DNA from: Ypsolopha sequella
Taxonomy: Eukaryota > Arthropoda > Insecta > Lepidoptera > Ypsolophidae
DNA: 64,000 nt
NCBI GenBank assembly: GCA_934047225.1
Contig: OW203985.1
Location: 11,517,201-11,581,200, forward strand
Reading direction: 5' to 3'
In this document: positions 34,085 through 44,599 of the stretch, in pieces
Numbering within the stretch: position 1 is the first letter of the stretch
Layout: each line of letters opens with the position of its first letter
Notes under the pieces: model-generated
Told to the model about the DNA's origin: nothing
The model's database searches: none
What the model saw: only the letters and a program-made list of their open reading frames with translations
Position numbers and translations under genes: made by a program

Positions 34085-34996
34085 TTACAGAGCAAGTACT
34101 GGCTTATTACACAAGAGACTTTTTAACTGTACGAAACTTTTCTCATGTGTTTCATCCCAAATTTTTGTAACACGGTGTTTAGTAAATTCAAACCAGAGGA
34201 AACATGTGACGACTGACGGTAGAAGCAAATCATCCAAAAAAACAAATATTTCTGGAGGCCCTGATGTTGGCTCGGAGGATTCAATTTGACCAGCATTTCT
34301 TATAGATTCTACCAATTTATTGATTAATCGCATGAAAACCGACGGGGAATTTGCTAAACCGAACAATACACGCAGATATTCAAAATGCCCTTGCGACTTT
34401 ACAAATCCTGTTTTATGAGTATCCTCAGGGCTTATTTTCAATTGATGGTACCCTTGCGACATATTTAAGCAAGTAAAATAACTCTTACCGGCTAATTTCG
34501 AAATTTGTTCATCAATATTTGGTAAGGGATACCGATCACGAATTGTCATTGAATTCAAAGCGCGGTTATCTACGCATAACCTACTATCGCCGTTCTTTAC
34601 GGGAGACGCATAGCTAGACTCTGATTCCTTTACTATCCCAGCATTTAACAATTCCTTTACCTTTGACTTAACAACTTCCTGTTCCGGATGTGACAAGCGA
34701 TAAGGGCGGCGGTATATTGGCTGATCATTTGTTAATTTTATTCGCATTTGCACTAAATCTGAACAACCCAACTTATAGGTATTACTAGCAAAACATGATC
34801 CATACCGGGATAACAAATCAATCAAAGAATTTCGTTCCTGTTCGCTGATACGGCCTATATTTATTTCATCTATTGCTACACCCCCAATACTTCTTATCTC
34901 CGAACTGGCATTGCTAATATTTAAAACGGCTTTGGCTGCAGGCTCAAGACTAATAATGGCATGAGAACTTATTTGGCTGTCTTGGTGTCTGCTCAC
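34085..34996 (-). pseudogene. Gypsy reverse transcriptase (degenerate)
   Basis: The 303-codon frame has Y-R-R-P-Y-R-L-S, V-K-E-L-L-N-A-G-I-V-K-E-S, S-Y-A-S-P-V, N-G-D-S-R-L-C-V-D-N-R-A-L-N and Y-P-L-P-N-I-D. Next come Y-F-T-C-L-N-M-S-Q-G-Y-H-Q, G-F-V, F-E-Y-L-R-V-L-F-G-L-A-N-S-P and F-L-D-D (catalytic pair). These are the ordered motifs of Ty3/gypsy RT. In motif A the usual catalytic Asp of 'x-L-D-x-x-x-G-Y-H-Q' is Asn (C-L-N-M-S), so it is catalytically dead. A deletion follows the F-L-D-D motif, where the frame jumps to C-F-L-W-F-E-F. The frame ends shortly before the insertion point. Confidence 0.85.
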
Positions 34997-35447
34997 AGTC
35001 TTCAGCTCGCACCAGCAACTCGCCCGCCTGCAAAGTGAGGTCCTCGGTCACAACGTTGACGATTTTCATGTAGCCTTGACTGCCTCGAAGTACCGTGGCT
35101 GGTAGGGAAAACGACTTGGCTCCCAACTCGTAATGGCGCGCGGGTGTAATTACATCACTGTCTTCTTTATTTCCCAGTATGAAAACTTTGACAATTGAAA
35201 TTCCAGGTGGCAAACATTCCTTTTCAGCAGTGACAACCTTGAAACGAGTGCTTTCTTCGACGTAGATTCTTGATAAAAAAATCCCAATCCTGTTTCAGGG
35301 TAGCCGCACCATTATGTACGACGAGTGATACACCTTCTTTATTTATCACCGGCTAAAGACTCTTTTTCAGAAGGACGAGATCTTTTCTTGCGTTCAGCGG
35401 ACTGTCTTATTATTCTCGTCATTTTGGATCCTTATGCCACTTCTGAT
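34950..35447 (-). pseudogene. Gypsy protease/linker remnant
   Basis: The 87-codon frame (35213-34950) has P-P-G-I-S-I-V-K-V and A-G-E-L-L-V-R-A-E. This fits the linker between protease and RT in gypsy polyproteins. Upstream to the LTR (35214-35447) only broken frames remain, so gag and the protease active site are deleted. It overlaps the RT frame by 47 bases in another frame, indicating an indel. Confidence 0.55.
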
Positions 35448-35821
35448 TGTAACAAAGGACTCAAATAAAAGTATAGATAATCTTTAATTATTTTATATTT
35501 TCGCTCAGTCAACGGGCGGAGTAACGCCTTACAATTTAGTCTAGCAAAAATGAATCCAAAATCAACTCAGTGCACGTTTATATAGGCAGGCGTAGCTTCC
35601 CCCTCCACTGCGGCTGCAGTGGGCGATTGCGCGGCGCGCGCGGCTCGAGGCGGCGTGACGTCAGCATGACGCACGGCTATGGCTTGGCTTGGCTTGGCTT
35701 GGCTTGGCATGGCTTGGCTTGGCTTGGCTTGGCTTGGCTTGGCATGGCTTGGCTTGGCTTGGCTTGGCTTGGCTTGGCTTGGCTTGGCTTGGCTTGGCTT
35801 GGCTTGGCGTTGGTTGTTACA
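35448..35821 (-). repeat. 5' LTR of the gypsy element
   Basis: 374 bp. It has the same ends and parts as the 3' LTR: pentamer array of 26 units (35679-35808), CRE TGACGTCA (35656-35663), TATA box (35576-35587). Beyond it in element direction the sequence ATCAGAAGTGGCATAAGG occupies the primer-binding position, but I do not assign the tRNA. Confidence 0.9.
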
Positions 35822-35891
35822 ACACATACAAGACAATGCCATCTTATTAAATTTTTGTCGGTTTCGTATTACAAGACGCCCCACATGTATA

Positions 35892-36161
35892 TATACAAGG
35901 TGAATTTGTGAACATCGTCCAAATTCATACTTGAGCCTTGATAAATGATCAGCATCATGAACCAATACGGATGTTTGTAAAATTCATAAAATGAAATTTC
36001 GATTTCCCATAGTGATTCACTCAGGACTGGGAGTGAATTACTATGGAAAGTCTAAATTTCATTGTACGAATTTCACAAAAATTGTTATTGATTCATGATG
36101 CTGATCACTTACCAAGCCCTTAGTATGAATTTGGACGATGATCAAAAAGTCACCTTGTATA
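35892..36161. mobile_element. 270-bp foldback MITE, copy 2
   Basis: Begins TATACAAGGTGAATTTG and ends AAAAAGTCACCTTGTATA, with the same internal blocks (TGATCAGCATCATG, ATTGTTATTGATTCATGATG, GTGATTCACTC) and the same length as copy 1 at 12085. It starts 70 bp outside the gypsy 5' LTR. Confidence 0.75.
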
Positions 36162-36589
36162 TGTGTATATATGTATATATATTACAATAGTAATTCATGA
36201 AACTCATGCAGGGTGCAGGTGCAGCCTATTGCGACAAATACTTGTGTCCCAATGGCTCTAATTATTTCATAGTTGCACAAAAGTTGCATTGAGTTAGACA
36301 AATATGCAGAAAAATATTAAAATATATATATTTTTTAATATATATTTATTTTAAAAAAATGCCCTTCAGCAGTAAGCAGACAATTTGATTTGATTATTGT
36401 TCTTTACCGTATTTCCTTTACCATACATAAAGTTATATTATCTCGTCACTTCTTTTACCTATCGATATATATGAGTAATCAGTGAACCCTGCGTGTCTAC
36501 CGCGTAATTCTGATTTTCATCAGCATCAACTTGAGAATGATATTTGTCGTGCGTGCGACGACGCCCGCCTAACATGCCATCATTTTTGC
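36162..36589. other. Spacer
   Basis: AT-rich with TATATATA runs; nothing recognised. Confidence 0.4.
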
Positions 36590-37251
36590 ACGCGTAGAAT
36601 TTCGCTGGTGGTTTTCGTCTTCGCACGCCCGTAGGGCGTGCGCGTAGGTACGGATCTCAATGCGATACATTATTACCCGAGCTTCTTCTCCACGGGCTAT
36701 AACCCGCGGGTCCGGGGGGGGCCGCCAGTATGGTGGTTGGCGGCTGCGGAGACTTAGTCTTCAGGGCCGTCGGTGGTAATGTCACCGACAGTCCAGTCCA
36801 TCTTCATGACTGCCGGTGGTAACGTCACCGACAGCCCAGTCCGTCTTCAGTCTCCGCTGTCGTCATCTTCGGAGCTGCTGGCAGATGAGTCGCTCAGCAG
36901 CTCCCTGGGGTAAGGCCGTCTTGTTGGTGAACGGTCGTACGTGGGGGCGAGATTTCGTAGGTGTTCGTGCGGGCTGTGGTCGGCGCGATAGAAGAGTGAT
37001 CGCGCCAGTCGGCGCACGAACTCTTCTACGCTCTCAGCCCCCAGGTCTGTGGCGATCGTAGCGTTGCGGACGTATCTCCCTGCGGAGGTGATAACACGCA
37101 GGGAGATGTTCTGCTGGGCTTGCAGTTTTTCCCTGAGAACAGAAGAACACAGGACATACCATGCAGGTGCCGCATAAGTGAGGCGGGAGCGCAGGTATGT
37201 CTTGTAGATGTTAGTCTTCGTCCTCAGGGGGAGTCGGGTAGAATTTCGCAT
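36590..37251 (-). pseudogene. 5'-truncated Jockey-like LINE (same family as 55557-58316)
   Basis: The last 134 codons of an ORF2 are open (37251-36847): I-Y-K-T-Y-L-R-S-R-L-T-Y-A-A-P-A-W-Y, L-Q-A-Q-Q-N-I-S-L-R, V-E-E-F-V-R-R-L-A-R, ending S-S-A-S-S-S-E-D-D. This closely parallels the C-terminus of the longer copy at 55557. The 3' UTR follows to about 36590 and contains the same CCGCGGGTCCGGGGGGGGCC block and a hairpin at 36622-36642. RT catalytic parts are missing. Confidence 0.85.
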
Positions 37252-39330
37252 GCATTTGCTTGAAGTTGATACAAATGAGAATTACGCGGTAGAGCCCCTG
37301 CTCTTGGTAATATTTCATGGTTAGTGAACTTACACTTCCTTCAAAGGCTTCAATTTCTTCAAGTTTTGTGATATATTATATGGGTACTCAACTTCATTAT
37401 TGCAAAATTTGCAAAGTATGAGGTATTTACTTCGTTACTATACTATAGGTACTTTCTCTACGTTTACAATAAAGTGTGTAAGTGTGTTATCACGTTACAT
37501 TTTTAAGCGGCTGCAACAGCAGCGGGAATTTGAGAGCTTGTTCGAATTCGTATTCTATTTATTTTATTGAGTTCGGTAAGTCGTCCGTTCCCTGCATGTA
37601 ACTATTATTACGTACCAAAGTGATAAATGTTGAGCCCTGTCGCCGTACTTCGGGCACAAATGAACCAACCGCAAGGAGCAGTCCGTTCCGCGGGGATTGA
37701 ACCCACGACCTCTAGGTTTGCAGAGGAGCGCTCTAGCGCGGTCAAGATGATTTATTTTGATCCATCCTTTTATTTGGTAGATTAGTTTTGTCTTAGAGCT
37801 AGAGACAATGATATTCCAATGATATTCCTATGGAATATCATTGGCTAGAGACTATAACCAGCAACTTTCAGCCTCTGTGTCAAAGATTGATATTATTTTA
37901 AGGATTCTAATGTATTTGTTATATTTTAAGCTCTAAATGTGTGCTTTATGTGTTTTTTTGTAAGAGGCATTGAATAAAGTTTTTATCTATCTATCTATAA
38001 TTATTACATGACGACATAATCTGTTACTAGTTTAATAAATCACTTACAACATCTGCAATAGAGTCATTTAAAAAGAAAAAAATATTCAATTAGTCCATTT
38101 ATCCCACCTTACATAGACTGGGTGCCATTGCAAAACTCTTCGAAAGACTTAAATACCTTAATGATATTTTCCTTTGCAACGTTATAACAATGTTTAACAG
38201 TACCTCAAAGATTACCCAATATAACTTTGCTGGTCTTTAAAACCTTATGCTCCTTACAGAGATGCATAATTCCCGTGTCTCAGTGACAAATGAAAGATTT
38301 TCTTTGTTATTGTTCAATGTTCATCCCGTTGCATCATCGTGGGATATTTGACGGTAAACGAAAGATGACAACTGACGGGACCCCATGAGAACTACCTATT
38401 TCATATTTGTGGTTTTTGCTACATATTGATTGATTCACCAAGAACTTTGACAAGTGGACGGAGTATGTATAAAGAACGAGTAAAAGCTTTCAAAATGCGT
38501 ATGTTGTTCTAAATTAAGTAATTTACATCCTGGTCGCATCGATTCAATACATCAGCGGCTTGCGATTCGACTATGCGACACAGATTTAAATGAACGTGGA
38601 ATGTATTATTGTGTATGTAGATCTTAGAGTGGACTGTAGTATGTAGATGCTGGGACGAATGGTTTGTAGAAGCAGAAGCAGAATTAAACACCAAGACTTT
38701 ACTAGGTTGAAGAATACTATATTGAGCAAATAGATACAGAGAGCACACACGTACGGATGGTACCAAATTATAAAATGTTATGTGTCAGATAACTGTAAAC
38801 TGACAAGTCACTGAGTGAGTTGAATGAACTTAAGTTGGTGTTGCCAACATGCTGGGGGGGGGCTTTGAAGCCAAAGAACCAAAATAAAATATCAACTAAT
38901 TGAAAGAGTTACATACATTAACAACCAGCATCTTGGTATTACAAAGCTTATCTTTATTATATAACTTAACATTTGAAGTTTTATTTTTACTATTTACTTT
39001 TTACAATATTTTGAATGTAATTATATATAAAACACAAAGCAAAACCTGTATCTAACTTTTATTTTTACTTAGAATAACATCTTTGAATTAAATTATGGAA
39101 CACAAAACAATATCCTTATTAGCATCAGCCTTTATCAGATTTTTATGTTTGAGAAAGCAACACATTTCCATGTATCAACATAATAATATAAAGCGAAATA
39201 CACATCTGCCTTATTACTTAACAAAAACTTTGCTTAGAGAAATAAGAAACATCGGTAGTTTCAACATAAAAGAATCTTAACTAATAACACAATATTTCTT
39301 AGTTTGCTTATTAATAATTATTTTAGTAAC
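37252..39330. other. Intergenic region with a tRNA-derived SINE
   Basis: Mostly AT-rich and unassigned. A minus-strand SINE-like head lies at about 37640-37745 (B box GTGGGTTCAATCCCCGC and a CCTCT...AGAGG anticodon-type stem). A plus-strand LINE or SINE end with AATAAAGTTTTTATC and (TATC)n lies near 37975-37998. The frame at 38509-38766 minus has no known domain. I could not recognise the expected 3' LTR of the neighbouring BEL/Pao element. Confidence 0.45.
37640..37745 (-). repeat. tRNA-derived SINE head
   Basis: Minus strand reads GCGCTAGAGCGCTCCTCTGC and then GGTCGTGGGTTCAATCCCCG, i.e. a D-arm-like A box, a paired anticodon-like arm and a strong B box. Anticodon loop size is irregular (8 nt), which argues against a real tRNA. 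Confidence 0.5.
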
Positions 39331-39734
39331 TTATTCTAAAGGTAGCACACAAATACCAGATAATGACCTTTTATACACTTTTTTACTAGGTGTAATTACT
39401 TGAACAACACGAACTTTTTCATCTTGGCCTGGGTACACTTTAATAATTCTGGCCATAGGCCACGATAGGGGAGGAGAGTAAGGCTCTCTCATTATTACCA
39501 AAGCTCCCACTTTTACATTAGGTACACTGTCTCGCCATTTGGGTCGAGACTGCAACACATTGAGGTAATATTTATGCCATACATTCCAAAAATGTCTCCT
39601 AGTTTTGTTACAAATATCCCAGAATTTTAATCTATTGTTAGGGATTTCAGTTGTGTTTATTTCAGGGTATGAGGTTAAAGCAGTGCCTATCAAAAAGTGC
39701 CCTGGTGACAGGTAACTAGTCATTTATATCATTG
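39331..39734 (-). pseudogene. BEL/Pao integrase C-terminal part
   Basis: 130 codons: S-Y-L-S-P-G-H-F-L-I-G, R-L-K-F-W, F-W-N-V-W-H-K-Y-Y-L, R-P-K-W, V-K-V-G-A-L-V and the closing R-S-L-S-G-I-C-V-L-P-L. It matches the region that follows the DDE core in BEL/Pao (S-P-G-x-F-L-I-G through C-V-L-P). A 1-nt indel near 39722 separates it from the remaining bases next to the LTR. Confidence 0.85.
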
Positions 39735-39738
39735 ACCG

Positions 39739-42700
39739 TGTGACAGATCGGACCTCATCTGTCCACGTCTCAATTCACAAATAAATGTTCTTATAATGGA
39801 CAGGAAGATTGTTGTATGTAATCAATTAAATTACGTTTAAATAAATAAAGCAAATTGAAATCGATCGCGTCAAATTACTGATTTAAATAATAAATACAGT
39901 AAACTAAACCTCCGGCCAAGCAATCGGACCAATATTAAATAGATTAAAAACAAACTTTCAATTTCAAACATGATGGTTTCCATTTATGCGTGAACCCTAG
40001 CAAGCTGTAAGTTATTACAATGTAGACGAGACGGCGGCACTGGCAGTTGCTGTATACACATCTCACTCGCTCTTATATCTGTAATAATTTTGTCTCTTTT
40101 GGTCGATTTCTTATTGGCGTCAAAAGGACGGCGAGGTTTTCATAGGAAAATGAATCTTGTAACAATATGCATTAGGTTGACTCCAATAAGGTGAGAACGG
40201 AGAGAACGGTGAGAACGGAGAGAACGGAGAGAACGGAGAGAACGTAGAGAACGGAGAGAACGGTGAGAACGGTGAGAACGGTGAGAACAGTGAGAACGGT
40301 GAGAACGGAGAGAACGGAACCGAGTATATAAGGTCATGGAAAAGCGGTTTGGGGATCAGATATTTTTATACCATCGTCGAAGTGCTGTCAAGAAGTCTCA
40401 AGGTGAAGTCCCAAGTTCAGAGTATTGTTACGGGGGGGGTTTTCTTTGCTTCAATAGTAATTTTGTTTTCGGAACTTGCGATTAAAATACGGAATGTGTC
40501 AATCTATCTGTTCGTTTGATCACGGGGTCATTTCGCGTTCGCGTTAGCTTTTAGGTGGCTGTATGCCCTTTTATCGTAAATAGATTCGGTTATGGTCAAT
40601 AGTTTTTGACTTTTCCGACTCGGAGATTGACACAGACGCGTTTGAATTCGTATAGGGTGAACGAGGAACGAGCTAGATTCCGCGATGTGTAAAGGGTTCG
40701 ATAATCGTCTTTTCAAGTTCCGAAATTAAAGTACGTACATACTTAAATAATGTAGTAGTGCATAGGTCGATTCAGGGGTTGATGGGGAGGGCAGGGAGTA
40801 TGGTCTCTTCTTAGTATTGCCGGACGTGGAAACAGGAAGATGTACCAGGGTGACAATGTGGCATAGGGCTAGTCGCTGGGATATCTTGAAGAGTCAGGCA
40901 GGGAGCTTACAGAGCGGATGTCGCACTGGACTAAAGGCTCGGGTCACCTACTGGTGTGAACGACAGAGCCTAGTTTTAACCTCCTCTGGAGGGAGCAAGC
41001 GTCTGGGATGGCCTTGCGCCAGTTTTACATACTGGAAACACATCCTCCATGAAAGGCGATGTTTATGGCAAAGCGTCCGTGCCGTGAAGAGGTTGCGATT
41101 TGTTCTAGCCTTTGTCATCTGACTGAGCTGGTCATGGTCTCATATCTATATATTTATATATACACATGAACATATAGGCTATCCCAGCCAGCGGGGTGAC
41201 GTCCTTTTTACCTACTGTATCACCCCCTGTCTGAGTAGGGCAAAGTTTTAGGGTGTTAGGCACACACAGGGGTTCCAACTTGCCCCGCGTCTTTCTGTCG
41301 ATTAGTTGAGGGGTTGTATGGTGTTTGCTAGCACAATATACAACCACACACACGTTTAATTGTAAATGTGAGGTGACGGACCTCTAGCCTTGAAATCCAC
41401 ACATTTGAAAGCCTAGGAATGCTTGATTTTAGAGCCAAATGTTAGGCAGGTAAAATTCTAAAATAAAGTATACTGTTAGTGTATTAATAATTTATTTTTG
41501 AGAAATTATACACAGTGGGAGGTATCAGGTAACCTTCAACATTGTTTAGGAAAAATAGGTCAGTAAATTTAGTTTGGTTTAGGTTATAAGGTTCCAAGTA
41601 CATAGGGATCTCTGAAAATTATATTTTAGTGGTTCAGGAATAAGTGTTGTTTGTTGACTAGTTTCATTATTTATTTAAGATGGGTTTATAAACCCACAGA
41701 ACCCTAATTTTTAATACTATAAGGCTTTGATATTGGCAATAAATATGAAATGATATCAGTATAGAAAACATTTGAGTTTCACCACTTAAGGATCTCTAAA
41801 TATGAGGTACTTACTTAGGTATTTCTTTTAAGAAATAACGAGGCTTGAGTTTGGCACAAGAATATGCCTAAATAATAGGGAAAGCTTACATAAGTCTTGA
41901 TTTTGAATTCATGTTGATGAAATGTATTCTGGACTACAAAAGGTCATAACTGTGGTACCTACCAAACCCTTCTTAAGGTCAGTTCTTAGTGAAAACTAAA
42001 TTGAAACGATTTGAATCTATATTTATCAATAAATAAGAACCTTTTACATATCAAATCAAATAATCTGATTGCAAGAGTCCAAAAATAGAGTGCAGTGACT
42101 TGACGGTATTGTTTGGTTAGTACTTACTATCCATAAGAAAGTTCTTAGGTGAAATAAGAAATGGCTTTGATTTTAATACCCATTTGACTGTTAAATTATT
42201 TACTTACTGTGGAAATAGCCCTGGGAGATTTTATTCAAGAAATAAGAATAATTTCAATCTTTATCAATATTCAATAAACTTAAAATACAAATGATGTATT
42301 TGTTTGCATAAAAGTTTTCCGTTGTCTGGCAAACAAGGCCTTAACTATTACTATACACCAAATATGGGGTAGTAAAAGTTGTATCTTCGTCATTGGAAAT
42401 AAATAAATACATCTATGGAACAAAAACTAAGTTCTATTAGTATTATTATTACTACTTTACCTAGAGCAGGTTTCTCAATCAAAAGTACTTACTTATATTG
42501 AAATTATTCTATTCAGTAGTTATAAAATGGACTACATAAATGGCTGTGATTTGTGAAGGATTGAAAGGAATTCTTACCCATCATTTACAATTATATAAAG
42601 ATAAAACTACTAGTATAAAGTAGCTAGTTGCCTATTAAATTCATTTATATAAGGTAATTTATATTGGCTAATTTTCATGTAAGGGATTCATTAAATGAAA

Positions 42701-43739
42701 CCTATGTACACATGAATGAAGGTACGGTAATTAGGTAACTGGTATTGAGTCTGGTAAAGGTATAAAAAGATGTCCATATGATGAATTGTGTCTTTGGTAT
42801 GATTAAGACACGTGCTGATGGATTCAACATCTTTTCTAATTTATTTTTAGTAAATTATGTTTATAATATTTTATAAAACATGTACCTTAATTCAAAGAAC
42901 TAAGTTTCATTTAAAACAAACAACCGTCTAACTTTGATACTATGGTTTTGTTCGTACTATATTATGAACTTTACATCCCTAGTTTGGAAAGCCAATATTA
43001 ATTACTGTACATTATATTTGCTGAGAAATGCCTAAATGAGATTAAATAAAACACCAGTTATTCTAAAATATATTCAACCAAATATTTTTCATAAATTACA
43101 GCTGTTATGTCACCTCAAAGTTCTTTTAACTTTAATTCCTCAGCTTGAGATCACTCTTTAGCTATCTAACCTTCTCAAGACACTAAAAGTTAATAGTGCT
43201 AGGGACTAAAATTGTTTCTGAGAGCAATCATATATTGTACGTAAAAGACAGACAGATAAACACTCTTTATTTGGATTCATGCTCATATAAGTTTTGAAGT
43301 TTGAACTCTTAAATTAGTCTTTCAGTATAATGTGGACTACTGATGAGAGCACAGCTCTTAAATATTATTTCAAGTTAATGTTTATTCATTCAATAAAGTG
43401 AAGTCTCCTGGCTAGAGCACAGCTCTTAAATTGCTTCAAGTTAACGTTTGTTTATGATTGATAAAATAGGTAGTTATTATTATAACGGAATACAACTTTT
43501 AATAAGGGTTTGTCTAGCTAACTTTATCTCTGAATCACTTTTAAAAAACTTGGGTTCTACTTAAGGCGCGACGTAAGGTTCTAAACTGACGATCACACTT
43601 TGGCCATATATCTGTTAAAATCATTTCTATTAAGCACCAAGCGTTAAGCTATGTAGGTTGTAAGTGGTTTGTTATTGGGAGGATTCGACGGAGTTCAGTA
43701 TGAGCAGTAGTAATGGTTTTTACAGGAGGTGTTAGTACA
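39739..43739 (+). repeat. 4.0-kb solo LTR related to the giant-LTR element
   Basis: Starts TGTGACAGATCGGAC (compare TGTGCCGGATCGGAC) and ends GTTAGTACA. It is flanked by ACCG on both sides (39735-39738, 43740-43743), a 4-bp target duplication like that of the 12-kb element. Homology is also visible inside: the block around 42640-42900 (ATTCATTTATATAAGGTAAT..., TCATTAAATGAAACCTA, GTACCTTA) parallels 23540-23830. U3 carries fourteen 9-bp units (40192-40317) directly before TATATAAGG (40325-40333). No internal region or second LTR is present, so it is a solo LTR left by recombination. No credible ORF. Confidence 0.75.
40192..40317 (+). repeat. Fourteen-copy 9-bp array (WGAGAACGG)
   Basis: Unit TGAGAACGG or AGAGAACGG repeated 14 times with two single-base variants, ending 7 bp before a TATA box. 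The open frame here (S-R-S-H-R-S on minus) is only repeat translation. Confidence 0.85.
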
Positions 43740-44599
43740 ACCGTTACAGGCAATAACGGTCTTGAATTTAAGACAGCTTCAATTTGACATAGAATTGTGT
43801 TAAGCTGTTCATATGTTAAAATATAGTTTTGAATAATCCGTTTTAAATGAAATTTCATACTTTTTACCGCTGACTCTGCCAACCCTGCGAACACCGGTGA
43901 GTATGAAGGGACAAAGTGAAATGATATACCTTGCTGTACTGCATAATTTTGTACCAGTGTTCGATGTTCTTGTGAGGATTGTAATTCATACAGTTGTACT
44001 AATTCGTTCCTTGCCCCCTTGAAGCAACCTGCATTGTCACAAAACACGTCTGTAGGTAAGCCTCTTCGCGCTATGAAGCGTTTAAAACAAGCAAGGAAGC
44101 TATCTGTACTTAAGTCTGAAGAAAGCTCGAGGTGTATGGCTTTTGTAACAAAACATACAAAAACACATATATAACCTTTGGTCTGTATAGCTCGTCTCAC
44201 ACGTGAATTCTTAACCTGCACAGGTCCCGCAAAGTCCAGACCTATCTTTTGAAATGGCCGGCAGGCTGTTACTCTTTGAGGTGGCAAGGAACCCATTAGT
44301 TGATTTGCACACTGAGCTTTGATTCGAAAACATAGCAAGCATTTGTTTACAATCTTTTTGACATGTCTATGACCATTTACAAGCCAGTAATTTTGATTAA
44401 TGCTAGACAGCAATAACTTGGGTGCAGCATGTAACAATCTGACGTGTTCATGGTAAATTATTAAATCAGTGATTCGAGATTGCTTCGGTAATATAATAGG
44501 ATGTTTTTGTGAAAATGAAACATTCGCATTTTCGATTCTACCACCTACTCTTAATATGTTTTCGTTATCCAGAAAGGGGTGCAGAGGCCTTAACGAACC
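43740..44599 (-). pseudogene. BEL/Pao integrase core
   Basis: Continues in frame after the stop at 44600. The zinc region has C-L-L-C (from K-C-L-L-C-F-R), then G-L-D-F-A-G-P (first catalytic Asp), F-C-D-N-A-G (second Asp) and G-L-A-E-S-A-V-K-S (catalytic Glu), then V-L-N-S-R-P-L. This is a DDE core with all three acidic residues. The frame is cut after about 8 more residues by the solo LTR that ends at 43739. The open frame through the LTR to 43649 is read-through, not integrase. Confidence 0.85.

Larger units (their letters stand above)
19879..35821 (-). mobile_element. Degenerate Ty3/gypsy element, split by a 12-kb insertion
   Basis: The two LTRs (35448-35821 is 5', 19879-20288 is 3' for this minus-strand element) both begin TGTAACA and end TGTTACA. 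Between them, in minus order, are a remnant of gag/protease, RT (34996 to 34085), RNase H (split), integrase with stops (about 21453 to 20788), and an integrase C-terminal piece. Most of gag is gone. A giant-LTR element occupies 21957-34045 in the RNase H region. I could not find a matching target duplication outside the two LTRs. Several frameshifts and stops make it inactive. Confidence 0.85.

Noticed and set aside
40140..40337. Minus-strand ORF with R-S-H-R-S-L-R repeats
   Set aside because: It is a translation of the 9-bp promoter array of the solo LTR.
43649..43739. Extra C-terminal residues of the BEL/Pao integrase frame
   Set aside because: They are read-through into the solo LTR. The conserved integrase sequence resumes only at 39734 on the other side.
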